A stretch of 64,000 nt of DNA from Chitinophaga horti (GTDB lineage Bacteria > Bacteroidota > Bacteroidia > Chitinophagales > Chitinophagaceae). The position numbers and the translations under genes were made by a program. The DNA lies in NCBI RefSeq assembly GCF_022867795.2, contig NZ_CP107006.1:5208001-5272000 (forward strand), read 5' to 3'. Under the pieces are notes generated by a model. That model worked only from the letters and a program-made list of their open reading frames with translations, was not told the origin of the DNA and did no database searches. How positions within the stretch are numbered: the first letter of the stretch is position 1; each line of letters starts with the position of its first letter. Below, one piece after another: positions 34,682 to 44,581 of the stretch.

Positions 34682-35731
34682 TTAAAATTTGTAGATAGCC
34701 GCCAGCAGGAAGTTAGCAGTCGCCTTCTTCGCTACGTCGCCTTTGGAGAACAACTCCTCCGACGCCTGGTCAAGCCGGAACTCCGGCACCAGCGTAAACC
34801 CGCCAACCTTGTAGTTAGCCGATAAAGTGAATGCCATTACCCCCCCGCCGTCGTCGTACTTCACAGGATCGGTGAAAATTTTAAGACCGTCTTTGTCAGA
34901 GAAGTACTCGCTGCGAAGCGTAAGTCCGAAGCTTTCGGTCGGGTCCACGTTCAGGTACAGCGCAGAACCCCACCAGTCGTAGGATTCACCGTTTTTATAA
35001 TGGCTAACGGTACCATTATAACCGATGCCGAATTTCGAGGTAGCCTGGTAAGTGATCACCGCATCGAACTGGTCGTTACGTACCTGGAAGGTATCGCGAC
35101 CGCCAATGTAGTTCAGGTAAAACTTGAAAGGCACGCTGGACGGCGAAAAGCCCCACTGTGCGCCCACATACTTGTTGTTAGTGAACGAAGCAGATTTAAG
35201 ATCGGTGGGATTGAACACCCCTACCATGAAACTATGCGCACCAAAGCTCATATCCGCCTTTACACCCGTGTGAAAAAACGGACCGTACGAGAACATGTAG
35301 GACATGCTGTAGTTGCGGTTCAGGTAAGCGTCCACCAGTTCGTAGCCCACGTGTGTGCCATAAGCACCCAAGGTAAACTTCAACCAGGAAGCCGGAGAAT
35401 AATGCACATTCAGTTGCTTGATCGCAAACCTCGTGTTATCATCATTGTAAGAAAACTCCTCCGCACGTTTACCGAAGCCCAGATCGGCCACGAAACCTAC
35501 GTTTTTAAATGAGTGCTCTAATTTTAACGAAGCCATACCTAACTCGAATGAGTTATGCGAATTGGTAAAGCTCGTTTTGTTATCCGAAACGTTTTCGTTG
35601 ATGTTGAATTTGTAATATACATCCGCGGATGCTGAAATTTTCAATCCTTCCGGTAACAGACGGGTAGAGTCCTGCGCCTGGGCATAGTAAGCCCATGAAG
35701 CAGCCAGTAAAGTCAATACAACTTTCTTCAT
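34682..35731 (-). CDS. Outer-membrane beta-barrel protein (Bbp2/OmpL-like porin)
   Basis: A 349-residue protein with a signal peptide (ends AQAQ). Alternating amphipathic strands run to a C-terminal aromatic (LLAAIYKF). It resembles putative beta-barrel porin-2 (OmpL-like) proteins that commonly lie next to ammonium transporter genes in Bacteroidota. It is immediately downstream of amt on the same strand. A role in letting ammonium or other small nitrogen compounds cross the outer membrane is inferred from this pairing. Confidence 0.82.
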   Translation of the reverse strand: MKKVVLTLLAASWAYYAQAQDSTRLLPEGLKISASADVYYKFNINENVSDNKTSFTNSHNSFELGMASLKLEHSFKNVGFVADLGFGKRAEEFSYNDDNTRFAIKQLNVHYSPASWLKFTLGAYGTHVGYELVDAYLNRNYSMSYMFSYGPFFHTGVKADMSFGAHSFMVGVFNPTDLKSASFTNNKYVGAQWGFSPSSVPFKFYLNYIGGRDTFQVRNDQFDAVITYQATSKFGIGYNGTVSHYKNGESYDWWGSALYLNVDPTESFGLTLRSEYFSDKDGLKIFTDPVKYDDGGGVMAFTLSANYKVGGFTLVPEFRLDQASEELFSKGDVAKKATANFLLAAIYKF

Positions 35732-35928
35732 GCTTTGAATTTTAGGTTGATAAATGGAGCTTAGCTGCTAAATGCTAAATATCAAATCTGTTGAGATGGT
35801 GTTTGAGGTTTCTTCTTTATTTAACTGTTGAAAGGCTGAGCTGATCATCATATTCCAGGCTGATGTTTCTTGATATCAATACTGGTTAACAAACCTCGAT
35901 GCGCGCAAATCCTGTCTGATCGTTATAG

Positions 35929-35976
35929 TCACCGCGGAGCGGGCAATAAGTGCCCTTACCAACCGCGCCGCGGTGA
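35929..35976 (-). other. Nested hairpin between amt and the barrel gene
   Basis: Outer arms TCACCGCGG (35929-35937) and CCGCGGTGA (35968-35976) enclose an inner stem GGGCA/TGCCC (35941-35955). No T-run follows on the minus strand, so it may be an mRNA processing or attenuation structure. Confidence 0.5.
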
Positions 35977-36016
35977 TGAAACAGGAGAGATATTAATTAG
36001 TGTCAGATCTTATTAA

Positions 36017-37408
36017 TTATCCGGCAATCATTTCTTCTTCTTTCAGCTGACCATTACCGCCCACTTTCATGTTGTTGGGATGGTATTGCTCGTTGTGCTG
36101 AGAAGCGTCCAGACCATTAATCTCTTCTTCCTCAGAAACACGCAGTGGGTGGATGAGGTTGATGATCTTGAAGATCAGGAAAGACATGGCCAGGCTGTAA
36201 GAAACTACGATCGCCAAACCGATTACGTGATTTTTGAACAGGTCAAAGTTACCGTAGAACCAACCGTCGCTCGCCGCACTGTTTACCGCTTTGGTAGCGA
36301 ACAAACCGGTGAGCAGCATACCCACAATACCGCCTACACCATGGCAAGGGAATACGTCCAGGGTATCGTCGATAGTGGATTTTGATTTCCAATGCACTAC
36401 CATATTAGAGATGATGGCTGCGATGAAACCGATAAAGATAGATTGTGGTATACCTACGAAACCAGCTGCAGGTGTGATGGCCACCAGACCAACTACTGCA
36501 CCGATACAGAAGCCGAGTGCCGAAGGCTTACGGCCACGGATCACATCGAAGAACAACCAGGAGAGACCAGCGGCAGCACTTGCAGTGTTAGTAGTAGCGA
36601 AGGCAGATGCAGCGAGGGCGTTAGCACCCAGGGCAGAACCGGCATTGAAGCCGAACCAACCGAACCACAGCAAACCGGTACCAAGTAATACGAAAGGAAT
36701 ATTTGCAGGCGTGAGTTCTTTTTTCTCTACGTGGTCCTTACGGCGCTTTAACACCAACGCACCTACGAGGGCCGCGCAACCAGCAGAAATGTGTACTACC
36801 GTACCACCGGCAAAGTCCAGTACACCCAGTTTAAACAGGAAGCCCTGCGGATGCCATGTCCAGTGTGCGATCGGCGCATATACCAGGAGGCTGAACAGTA
36901 CCATAAACAGTACATAAGAGGTGAAACGGATCCTTTCTGCTACCGCACCAACCACCAGGGCCGGGGTAATGATCGCGAATTTCATCTGGAAAAGTGCGAA
37001 CAACAGCAACGGAATGGTGGGTGCCAATTCCCAGGGTGCGCCAGAGGTTACTCCTTTAAAGAAGAAGAAGGTGCTGGGTGAACCGATGAAACCCGCCTGA
37101 GATTCACCAAACGCGAGGGAGAAACCTACTACTACCCAGAACACGCTGATGATGCCGGCTGCAATAAAGCTTTGCATCAGGGTAGAGATAACGTTTTTCC
37201 GGTTTACCATGCCTCCGTAGAAGAAGGACAAACCCGGGGTCATCAGAAATACAAGTGAAGAGGCCACCAAAATCCAGGCGATATCACCATAATTGTATTT
37301 ACCCTCGGGATCGGAAAAACTCGCCGGCACATCGAAAAAGATCCCCGCAACCGCAACTATTGCCAGGAGAATAAATGGGAGATAATCCTGAAATGATTTT
37401 TTCTTCAT
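36017..37408 (-). CDS. amt: Ammonium transporter
   Basis: A 463-residue Amt/MEP/Rh channel with 11 or more helices. The twin histidines of the pore are visible (HWTWHPQGFL and FPCHGVGGIVGMLL), with the family block LSFFYGGMVNRKNVIS. It moves ammonium into the cell through the inner membrane. The usual partner glnK is not adjacent; the porin-like gene follows instead. The C-terminal tail (about 50 residues, ending EEEMIAG) is cytoplasmic. N-limitation control is likely from the family but no site was recognised. Confidence 0.96.
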   Translation of the reverse strand: MKKKSFQDYLPFILLAIVAVAGIFFDVPASFSDPEGKYNYGDIAWILVASSLVFLMTPGLSFFYGGMVNRKNVISTLMQSFIAAGIISVFWVVVGFSLAFGESQAGFIGSPSTFFFFKGVTSGAPWELAPTIPLLLFALFQMKFAIITPALVVGAVAERIRFTSYVLFMVLFSLLVYAPIAHWTWHPQGFLFKLGVLDFAGGTVVHISAGCAALVGALVLKRRKDHVEKKELTPANIPFVLLGTGLLWFGWFGFNAGSALGANALAASAFATTNTASAAAGLSWLFFDVIRGRKPSALGFCIGAVVGLVAITPAAGFVGIPQSIFIGFIAAIISNMVVHWKSKSTIDDTLDVFPCHGVGGIVGMLLTGLFATKAVNSAASDGWFYGNFDLFKNHVIGLAIVVSYSLAMSFLIFKIINLIHPLRVSEEEEINGLDASQHNEQYHPNNMKVGGNGQLKEEEMIAG

Positions 37409-37832
37409 AGCGTTTGATTTTAAATTTCGTAATAAAAGTAGATTTACGATTTAAAAAATCAAATACATAGGCTAAAAAATGGAAAAAATCGAAAATGAAG
37501 GGACAAATAAGGGTTAAACCTCAGTCACATTTCAAATAATAATAATATTAATATTGTTTTGATGGTGGTTAATATCTGCTTAACAATCAGAAAAAGGTCT
37601 ATAATATGCTGATTAACATCGATTTAACTTTATCTTAACGTTGAAATTGAAAATTTCCAAAAAAGCAGATGGTGGCGCTACTGTAATTTTCAAATATCCC
37701 GTTTAAACAAATGTTAATCAGCATATTAAAAATGATGTTCGAAAATATTCATTGCACTTAGCGATCCATTTACGTTACTCATATTATAAATAACCACATG
37801 TTAACTTTCTGAAAGCCTGCATGATTTTTTGA
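37409..37832. other. AT-rich region upstream of amt, containing an 18-bp inverted repeat
   Basis: A 424 bp gap between amt and uvrB, both on the minus strand. It should hold the amt promoter and uvrB 3' region. No exact TAnnTTTG was seen near the amt start. The main feature is the inverted repeat listed separately. Confidence 0.5.
37602..37728. repeat. Perfect 18-bp inverted repeat with 91-bp spacer
   Basis: TAATATGCTGATTAACAT at 37602-37619 is the exact reverse complement of 37711-37728. Confidence 0.75.
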
Positions 37833-39890
37833 TCATTTTTGCTTCATCGCCTCCAATTCCTGCTGCATACCGAACATCTGGTCTCTTAGGCGGGCAGCTT
37901 CCATGAAATCGAGGTCTTTTGCCGCCTTTTCCATGTCTTTACGCACCTTCGCGATAGCCTTCTCCATCTGTGGGATGGTTTTGACCACATCCTTATTGTA
38001 CGCGGCTCCGTCCTCGGCCACCACAGATGCGGCAGATGCGTCGTCATGCACGGCATAAGGCGAACTTTCGTCGAAGCTCTTGATTGCCAGCACAGAGGTT
38101 TGTCCCATGATCTGTTCTACGGTTTTCTTCACTGTACGCGGAGTGATGCCGTTCGCCAGGTTGTGCGCATGCTGCTTTTCTCTACGACGATCGGTTTCGT
38201 CGATCGTACGTTGCATACTGTCGGTCATCTTATCAGCATAGAAAATTACCAGGCCATCTACGTTACGGGCTGCACGACCTGCTGTCTGGGTCAGGGAGCG
38301 CTCGTCCCTCAGAAAGCCTTCCTTATCGGCGTCGAGAATCGCCACCAGCGACACTTCGGGTAGGTCGAGACCTTCCCTCAAAAGGTTTACGCCCACCAAT
38401 ACATCGATATTACCCAGGCGCAGGTCGCGTAATATCTCTACGCGCTCCAGCGTGTCCACCTCGGAGTGAATGTAGCGTGATTTTATATTGATGCGATGCA
38501 GGTACTTGTCCATTTCCTCGGCCATACGTTTCGTGAGGGTCGTTACCAGCACACGATCGCCTTTGAGAATGCGCTTGTCGATTTCCTCCAGCAGATCATC
38601 TACCTGGTTCACGCTAGGGCGAATCTCAATGGGAGGATCGAGCAGCCCGGTGGGACGAACGATCTGTTCTACCACCACACCTTCCGTTTGCTTCAGCTCG
38701 TAATCGCCGGGCGTTGCGCTTACGAAGATCACCTGGTTCAGCAGGTTCTCAAATTCGTAGAAGTTCAGCGGCCGGTTATCCATGGCGGACGGCAGCCTGA
38801 AGCCAAAGTCCACCAGGGTCAGTTTGCGGGAACGGTCGCCACCATACATACCACTGATCTGCGGCACGGTTACGTGGCTCTCATCTATCACTAATAAGAA
38901 ATCGTCGGGGAAGTAATCGAGCAGGCAGAACGGGCGGGTGCCTGGCAGGCGCCTGTCCAGGAAACGGGAGTAGTTCTCAATGCCGCTGCAGTACCCGAGT
39001 TCGCGGATCATTTCTATATCATAGTTCACGCGATCGCTCAGTCGTTGTGCCTCTATCAGTTTGCCGTTAGCCTTGAAGTATTCTACCTGGGCCAACAGCT
39101 CGTCCTGGATTTCGTACAGCACCTGCTGCATCATATCCTTCGACGCCACATACAGGTTAGCCGGGAATATCGCGGCATTCTCCATCGTGCCGATGCGTTT
39201 ACCATTGGTGATGTCAATACTTTCGATCTCCTCTATCTCATCTCCGAAAAAGGTTACACGATAGCCATAGTCTACGTACGGCAGGTTAATGTCCACCGTA
39301 TCGCCCTGCACGCGGAAGTTGCCACGGTTAAAATCGCCGGTAGTACGACTGTACAGCGAGTTTACCAGCCCGTGTAGCAGGGTATTGCGCGCCAGCGTTT
39401 GGCCTTTATGAATACGGATGATGCTGTTTGCGTACTCGGTCGGGTTACCCATACCGTAGATACACGATACACTCGCCACCACGATAATATCGCGCCGGCC
39501 GGAGAGCAGACTGGTAGTGGCACGTAACCGCAACTTATCCAGCTCTTCGTTAATCGCGAGGTCTTTTTCTATATAAGTGTCACTCACAGGCATATACGCC
39601 TCTGGCTGATAGTAGTCGTAATAAGATACGAAGTACTCCACCGCGTTATCCGGGAAAAACTGCTTCAGCTCCCCGTACAGCTGTGCTACCAGGGTTTTAT
39701 TATGCGTGAGCACCAACGTTGGCTTCTGCACGTTCTGCACCACGTTGGCAACGGTAAATGTTTTACCAGAACCGGTCACGCCCAATAAGGTCTGGAAACG
39801 TTCACCTTCGGTTAATCCTTCGGTAAGTCTGCGTATTGCTTCCGGCTGGTCGCCGGCGGGTTGATAAGGGGAACTTAATTTAAATTTCAT
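37833..39890 (-). CDS. uvrB: Excinuclease ABC subunit B
   Basis: A 685-residue DNA-repair helicase. Walker A is GVTGSGKTF, the DNA-wedging beta-hairpin is YYDYYQPEAYMPVSDTYI, motif II is VIDESHVTVPQ, the helicase C-terminal motif is QTAGRAARNVDG, and the C-terminal UVR domain that binds UvrC is in the last 40 residues. With UvrA it locates bulky lesions and hands them to UvrC. Length is normal for the family. It is divergent from the S1/P1 nuclease gene. Confidence 0.98.
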   Translation of the reverse strand: MKFKLSSPYQPAGDQPEAIRRLTEGLTEGERFQTLLGVTGSGKTFTVANVVQNVQKPTLVLTHNKTLVAQLYGELKQFFPDNAVEYFVSYYDYYQPEAYMPVSDTYIEKDLAINEELDKLRLRATTSLLSGRRDIIVVASVSCIYGMGNPTEYANSIIRIHKGQTLARNTLLHGLVNSLYSRTTGDFNRGNFRVQGDTVDINLPYVDYGYRVTFFGDEIEEIESIDITNGKRIGTMENAAIFPANLYVASKDMMQQVLYEIQDELLAQVEYFKANGKLIEAQRLSDRVNYDIEMIRELGYCSGIENYSRFLDRRLPGTRPFCLLDYFPDDFLLVIDESHVTVPQISGMYGGDRSRKLTLVDFGFRLPSAMDNRPLNFYEFENLLNQVIFVSATPGDYELKQTEGVVVEQIVRPTGLLDPPIEIRPSVNQVDDLLEEIDKRILKGDRVLVTTLTKRMAEEMDKYLHRINIKSRYIHSEVDTLERVEILRDLRLGNIDVLVGVNLLREGLDLPEVSLVAILDADKEGFLRDERSLTQTAGRAARNVDGLVIFYADKMTDSMQRTIDETDRRREKQHAHNLANGITPRTVKKTVEQIMGQTSVLAIKSFDESSPYAVHDDASAASVVAEDGAAYNKDVVKTIPQMEKAIAKVRKDMEKAAKDLDFMEAARLRDQMFGMQQELEAMKQK

Positions 39891-39979
39891 ATCAGATGAG
39901 TTTTCCGGGCGTAAAAGCCTGCTGGTACCGTAATATGGCTGCTAAAGTCAAAAAAAGGGCGGCCTTCACACACAATTCA

Positions 39980-39987
39980 TATTTTTG
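39980..39987 (+). promoter_or_regulatory. Candidate -7 promoter element of the S1/P1 nuclease gene
   Basis: TATTTTTG, exact TAnnTTTG match, 28 bp before the ATG at 40016. Confidence 0.45.
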
Positions 39988-40015
39988 TTCGACTTTAGTC
40001 CAAAAATACTTATTC

Positions 40016-40828
40016 ATGAACAAATACTTCCAATATTGTGGAAAGCTGTGCGGCCTGGCGTTACTTATGGTTTTATTCTTAGGCAAAGCCCATGCCTGGG
40101 GACCGATCGGCCACCGAGTGGTAGGTGAAATCGCAACAAATCACCTGAGCGCAAAGGCGAAAAAGGGTATCGCCGCCCTGATTGGCCGCGAAACACTGGC
40201 CATGATATCTAACTGGCCCGACTTTATTAAATCTGACACCACCAATAAATATAGCCACACTTCTAAATGGCATTATGTGGATTTTCCCGGCAACATTTCC
40301 CGCGCCGAGTTGGAGAGAGACCTGAAGGCCATGAAAGGTGAGAACCTTTACACGCAGATCCTGGCCACCACCAAACAGCTTAAAGACCCATCCTTATCCA
40401 AAGAAAAAAAGGTAGAGGCTTTGAAGTGGCTCGTACACCTGGTGGGTGACCTGCACCAGCCTTTACATGTGGGCAGGGATGAGGACCAGGGAGGTAACAA
40501 AATCAGTATCTTCTGGTTCGACCGCCCGTCAAACCTGCATCGTTTGTGGGACGAGCACCTGATCGAGTTCCAGCAGTACAGCTACACTGAGTACACCAGA
40601 ATTCTGGACATTGCCTCGCCGGCACAGGTAAAAGCTTACCAGGGCGGCTCCGTGATCGACTGGCTGTATGAATCGCATGTATTGTCCGACAAGGTGTATG
40701 CACGCACCAAGGACCAGGAGAAACTGAGCTACCGTTACAATTACATCTTTGTAAACGATCTTAATAATCAACTGCTGAAAGGTGGCCTGCGACTGGCGGC
40801 TATTTTGAACGGCATCTACGGGGAGTAG
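40016..40828 (+). CDS. S1/P1-type nuclease
   Basis: A 270-residue secreted zinc nuclease. The signal peptide ends GKAHA, so the mature protein starts WGPIGHRVVG; in this family the N-terminal Trp and the nearby His bind zinc. Other metal-binding parts are SHTSKWHYVDFP, VHLVGDLHQPLHVGRDEDQGGN and LHRLWDEHLIE (quoted in parts). It likely degrades single-stranded nucleic acids outside the inner membrane to scavenge nucleotides or phosphate. The start at 40016 agrees with the -7 element and signal peptide. Confidence 0.93.
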   Translation: MNKYFQYCGKLCGLALLMVLFLGKAHAWGPIGHRVVGEIATNHLSAKAKKGIAALIGRETLAMISNWPDFIKSDTTNKYSHTSKWHYVDFPGNISRAELERDLKAMKGENLYTQILATTKQLKDPSLSKEKKVEALKWLVHLVGDLHQPLHVGRDEDQGGNKISIFWFDRPSNLHRLWDEHLIEFQQYSYTEYTRILDIASPAQVKAYQGGSVIDWLYESHVLSDKVYARTKDQEKLSYRYNYIFVNDLNNQLLKGGLRLAAILNGIYGE

Positions 40829-41050
40829 GGACGAGGGACGCTGTTATTTAACAGGCCGACCGCCACGAGCAATCGTATTTCATACAATACGGCCTCGATA
40901 AAAGGTTAGTTCTAAGTAATCGAGGAATTGGGGCTCGCTGATAAAATTACCCGTAGCCATGAAATACCGAAAAAAAAGAGGCTTTACCAAAAGTAGTTGG
41001 ATGGTCATGACAATCGCATAAACGAAAAATTTTTCCATCAGGGACCGAAT

Positions 41051-41089
41051 AAAAAAAGAGGCTGCTCGTTACGGGCAGCCTCTTTTTTT
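41051..41089. terminator. Strong bidirectional terminator
   Basis: AAAAAAAGAGGCTGC (41051-41065) pairs with GCAGCCTCTTTTTTT (41075-41089). It lies between the convergent nuclease and kinase genes. Confidence 0.92.
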
Positions 41090-41127
41090 ATCGATATAAT
41101 CAAACTATACCAGGTCGATGTCGAAAT

Positions 41128-42027
41128 TCACCAGCTGTACGAACTGTTCGAGGCGGCTGGCAATGTCTTCCTGCGTGATTTCGCGGAGACGCTGTACGCC
41201 GAACTTTCTACACAGAAAGAAGCCATAGCAGAACCTACAATGATGGCCGTTTTCATATTCTCGAAAGAGATATCGCGGGTTTTAGCGAGGTGACCGATAA
41301 AGCCGCCTGCAAATGTATCGCCGGCGCCGGTTGGGTCAAACACGTCTTCCAGCGGCAGGGCCGGTGCGAAGAAAACGTGGTTCTCGTGGAACAGTAACGC
41401 GCCGTGTTCACCTTTTTTGATGATCAGGTAGCGGGGGCCCATGGAAAGTACCTTCTTCGCGGCTTTCACCAGGGAGAATTCGCCACTCAGCTGACGGGCT
41501 TCGCTGTCGTTGATCAACAGCACGTCTACCTCTTTCAATACTTTCTTCAGATCGTCCAGTGCCACTTCCATCCAAAAGTTCATGGTATCCATCACGATCA
41601 GCTTCGGACGTTGTTTCATTTGTTTGATTACGTCGAGCTGCACCTGTGGGGTAAGGTTACCGAGAATCAGGAACTCGCTGCTCTGGTAGCTGTCGGGGAT
41701 ATGCGGCGCGAAATCGGCCAGCACATTCAGTTCAGTCACCAGCGTATCACGGGTGTTCATGTCCATGTGATAGCGGCCAGACCAGAAGAAGGACTTTTCG
41801 TCCTTTTTGATCTGCACGCCTTCGAGGGCTACGCCGCGGGCTTTCAGCGCATCCAGTTCGGTTTGCGGAAAATCGCCACCTACTACAGAAACCTGGTTAA
41901 TGGGTTTAACGAAGTTAGATGCGGCCCAGGCAATAAACGTAGCCGATCCGCCAATGATCCTGTCTGATTTCCCGAAGGGCGTTTCGATATCGTCGAACGC
42001 CATAGTACCTACAACCGTGAGGGACAT
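41128..42027 (-). CDS. PfkB-family sugar kinase, frameshifted near the C-terminus
   Basis: A ribokinase-like kinase. It starts MSLTVVGTMAFDDIETPFG and has the conserved GGSATFIAWAASNF and the PfkB signature DPTGAGDTFAGGFIGHL with the catalytic Asp. The continuous frame ends at 41128 after 300 residues with an uncharacteristic tail (SSAYSVSAKSRRKT). From 41205 the neighbouring frame reads KFGVQRLREITQEDIASR and then EQFVQLVNFDIDLV to a stop at 41105-41107, which looks like the family C-terminus. One A is missing in the A-run at 41205-41207. The catalytic core is intact. The substrate is unknown (adenosine/sugar kinase type). Confidence 0.88.
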   Translation of the reverse strand: MSLTVVGTMAFDDIETPFGKSDRIIGGSATFIAWAASNFVKPINQVSVVGGDFPQTELDALKARGVALEGVQIKKDEKSFFWSGRYHMDMNTRDTLVTELNVLADFAPHIPDSYQSSEFLILGNLTPQVQLDVIKQMKQRPKLIVMDTMNFWMEVALDDLKKVLKEVDVLLINDSEARQLSGEFSLVKAAKKVLSMGPRYLIIKKGEHGALLFHENHVFFAPALPLEDVFDPTGAGDTFAGGFIGHLAKTRDISFENMKTAIIVGSAMASFCVESSAYSVSAKSRRKTLPAASNSSYSW

Positions 42028-42113
42028 GCAATATTTTTTAGATGATGAATGCTTGATGAACGCTGGCAAAGGTAAGTCTTATCGATTAAAATTTAGAGGC
42101 CGCGCATCTTCCG

Positions 42114-43526
42114 TTACACTTTTACCTGCTTCCAGCGCCCTTTCCTGAAAATGATGATCCCCGCCAGCGCAATGGCCGACTCCGCAGCCGATATGGCGAT
42201 AAACACCCCCGCAGGGCCAAGGCCCAACGGTACAGCCAGCACATACGCCAGCGGTATCTGGAAACACCAGAAGCCGAATATGTTGATCACCGTAGGCGTG
42301 CGAGTATCGCCTGCGCCGTTAAAGGCCTGCGCGATTACCATGCCGTAGCCATAAAATATGTAGGCAATGGTCACCAGGCGGAGGCATTGGGCGCCGTACC
42401 TGAGCACTTCGTCATCCTGGGTAAAGAAGGTCATCATAGCGGGAGCGCCTATCATGTATACCACCGACACCAGTCCCAGGAAGATCATATTAAAGAAGGC
42501 CGCTCGCCACACCGACTTCTCCGCCCTATCCGGCAGTTTTGCCCCGAGGTTTTGCCCCACGAGCGTAGCGGCAGCATTGGCTAATCCCCATGCGGGCAGC
42601 ATGGTAAATATTACCATGCGTATCGCGATCGTGTAACCGGCAAGGGCTTCTTCGCCAAAAATGGAAATAATACGAATGAGGAAGATCCAGCTGGCGGAGC
42701 CGATCAGGAACTGCGCCGTACCGCCGGCGGCGATCTTGATGATCCGTCGCACTACAGCCATATCAAACCCGAGGTGCCGCGCCGCAATGTGAATGCCGTT
42801 TTTCTTAATAAATAAATGCCACACCTGGTAAAGCACCCCAATACCGCGACCGATCGTTGTACCAATAGCCGCGCCATCCAGCCCTAAAGCCGGCAATGGG
42901 CCAAACCCATAAATGAGCGCAGGGCACAACAGGATGTTCAGTACGTTCGCAATGATCAGTGATTTCATGGCGATAGCGGCGTTACCTGCGCCGCGGAAAA
43001 TACCGTTGATAAGGAAGAGCAGCATGATCACCGCATTACCCGTGAGCATGATGCGCGCATAATTATGCCCCTCGCGAATAACGTCGGCCCCCGCCCCCAT
43101 GAGCAGCAGGATGTCATCTGCAAAGAAAATACCTGCTAAACTTATCAGGACAGACATGCCTATCATCAGGTAGATGGCCTGCATGGCAGCATGGGCTGCA
43201 CCTTCAGGATCCTTCTCCCCTGTACGACGAGCCACTACGGCGGTGGAGGCCATACTTAACCCCATTGCCAATGAGTACACCAATGTAAGCACCGATTCGG
43301 TAAGCCCTACACTCGCTACTGCCGCCTTACCCAGTTTGCCTACAAAGAAAATATCGACCAGTGCGAACGTAGACTCCATCACCATTTCCAGCACCATGGG
43401 TACTGCCAGTAGAAATATAGCCCTGTCGATACTACCCGATGTATACTCCTGTTCGCCTCCTACAATTGACTCTTTTAATAACTTAAAAAAATTCCCTTTA
43501 CGGGTTGATCCGGTAACCTGTTGCAT
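42114..43526 (-). CDS. MATE-family efflux transporter
   Basis: A 470-residue inner-membrane exporter with 12 hydrophobic segments in two related halves (AIFLLAVPMVLEMVMESTFALVD and, later, GGTAQFLIGSASWIFLIRII, both shortened here). The family uses Na+ or H+ gradients to expel drugs or metabolites. The start is placed at the ATG at 43526 (MQQVTGSTRKG); a TTG three codons upstream is possible. The gene stands alone, 86 bp upstream of the kinase gene on the same strand. Confidence 0.92.
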   Translation of the reverse strand: MQQVTGSTRKGNFFKLLKESIVGGEQEYTSGSIDRAIFLLAVPMVLEMVMESTFALVDIFFVGKLGKAAVASVGLTESVLTLVYSLAMGLSMASTAVVARRTGEKDPEGAAHAAMQAIYLMIGMSVLISLAGIFFADDILLLMGAGADVIREGHNYARIMLTGNAVIMLLFLINGIFRGAGNAAIAMKSLIIANVLNILLCPALIYGFGPLPALGLDGAAIGTTIGRGIGVLYQVWHLFIKKNGIHIAARHLGFDMAVVRRIIKIAAGGTAQFLIGSASWIFLIRIISIFGEEALAGYTIAIRMVIFTMLPAWGLANAAATLVGQNLGAKLPDRAEKSVWRAAFFNMIFLGLVSVVYMIGAPAMMTFFTQDDEVLRYGAQCLRLVTIAYIFYGYGMVIAQAFNGAGDTRTPTVINIFGFWCFQIPLAYVLAVPLGLGPAGVFIAISAAESAIALAGIIIFRKGRWKQVKV

Positions 43527-44025
43527 TGGATGCAATATTATAAGTGAGATAATTTAGTTCATGTTGATGCGCATACACGCGCGGAACACTGCCTGTAGCA
43601 GACGACGATAACGTATCCATGGAAATAAAAATTAAAAGTGATGCAATACCGAAGTGCGCTTCGGCGATAAGACGGGGCAAGCTCTATTTAAGCGGTAACC
43701 AGGAAGTACCCGGTAGTCATTAGCAGTTCATATTACTATAAGTTGAAGTCAGATCGAAGATAAAAATAAAAAATCATATTCGCCCCATCAAACGATCAGC
43801 CACTGCAAATGTTACATACCTGATCATCTTTTTTTTCATCGGATTGGTATTTGAATATTTTTTTGTGACGCTCTAACGCAATACCATCAAGCATTTCAGA
43901 CGTCATGAAAAATATCTTTCAAAAATTTTTAACCCATAACTGTAACATTCTTTTCTCAACCCTCGTTTAACACATGGATCAAAATAATCCAGTAAACGGA
44001 AAACAAACTTATTAAAACGGAAATC
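43527..44025. other. Gene-poor divergent region
   Basis: About 500 bp of AT-rich sequence between the MATE gene (minus) and the lipoprotein gene (plus). A 21-codon frame starts at the ATG at 43904 but has no support. No clear TAnnTTTG was found. Confidence 0.4.
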
Positions 44026-44520
44026 ATGCTTATGTTAAAAAACCACGCCCTCAAATTGGGATTGCTGGCTACTGCCGTATTTGGAGTTTCACTTGCTGCC
44101 TGCAGTGACGATGACGGACCTTCTGCAAGAAGTAAAAAATATGCGCTGACCAATGGTACTGCTACTACTGGCGAAGTGCTGTTCACTGAAAATGCTGACT
44201 CTTCCTTCAACGTGAAAGTCACATTAAACAAGTCTACTAAAGACACTACTTACTTCTTCAACATCATTAAAGGTTCTATTGGTACGCCAACAACCGACAC
44301 GCTGTTGAAATTCACCGCATTCAAGAGCACGGCTACCGGTTCTGTTGTGACTGCGTCTAAAACCAACATCAACAAAATTGTGTTGCCTGGTCAGACAGCT
44401 GAAACTAAGTTCACTTATGACTCTGTACTGAAGTACCGTTCATTTGCGATCATCAGCTTTAAGAAAGCATCTGGCGCTGACAGCGTATCTGCTAAAGGTA
44501 ACCTGTACCAGCCGCAATAA
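44026..44520 (+). CDS. Putative lipoprotein of unknown function
   Basis: A 164-residue protein with a lipoprotein signal (GVSLAAC, then SDDDG). The acidic residues after the cysteine would match the Bacteroidota surface-export rule only loosely. The mature part is rich in Thr, Ser and Lys in a beta-like pattern (TGEVLFTENADSSFNVKVTL, shortened). A second ATG two codons in is an alternative start. A perfect palindromic terminator follows. No family recognised. Confidence 0.75.
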   Translation: MLMLKNHALKLGLLATAVFGVSLAACSDDDGPSARSKKYALTNGTATTGEVLFTENADSSFNVKVTLNKSTKDTTYFFNIIKGSIGTPTTDTLLKFTAFKSTATGSVVTASKTNINKIVLPGQTAETKFTYDSVLKYRSFAIISFKKASGADSVSAKGNLYQPQ

Positions 44521-44581
44521 GCGATACTGGAAGTAGTTAAACGGAACAAACTCTTTTTCATCCAGTACGATTTCCCCAAAA

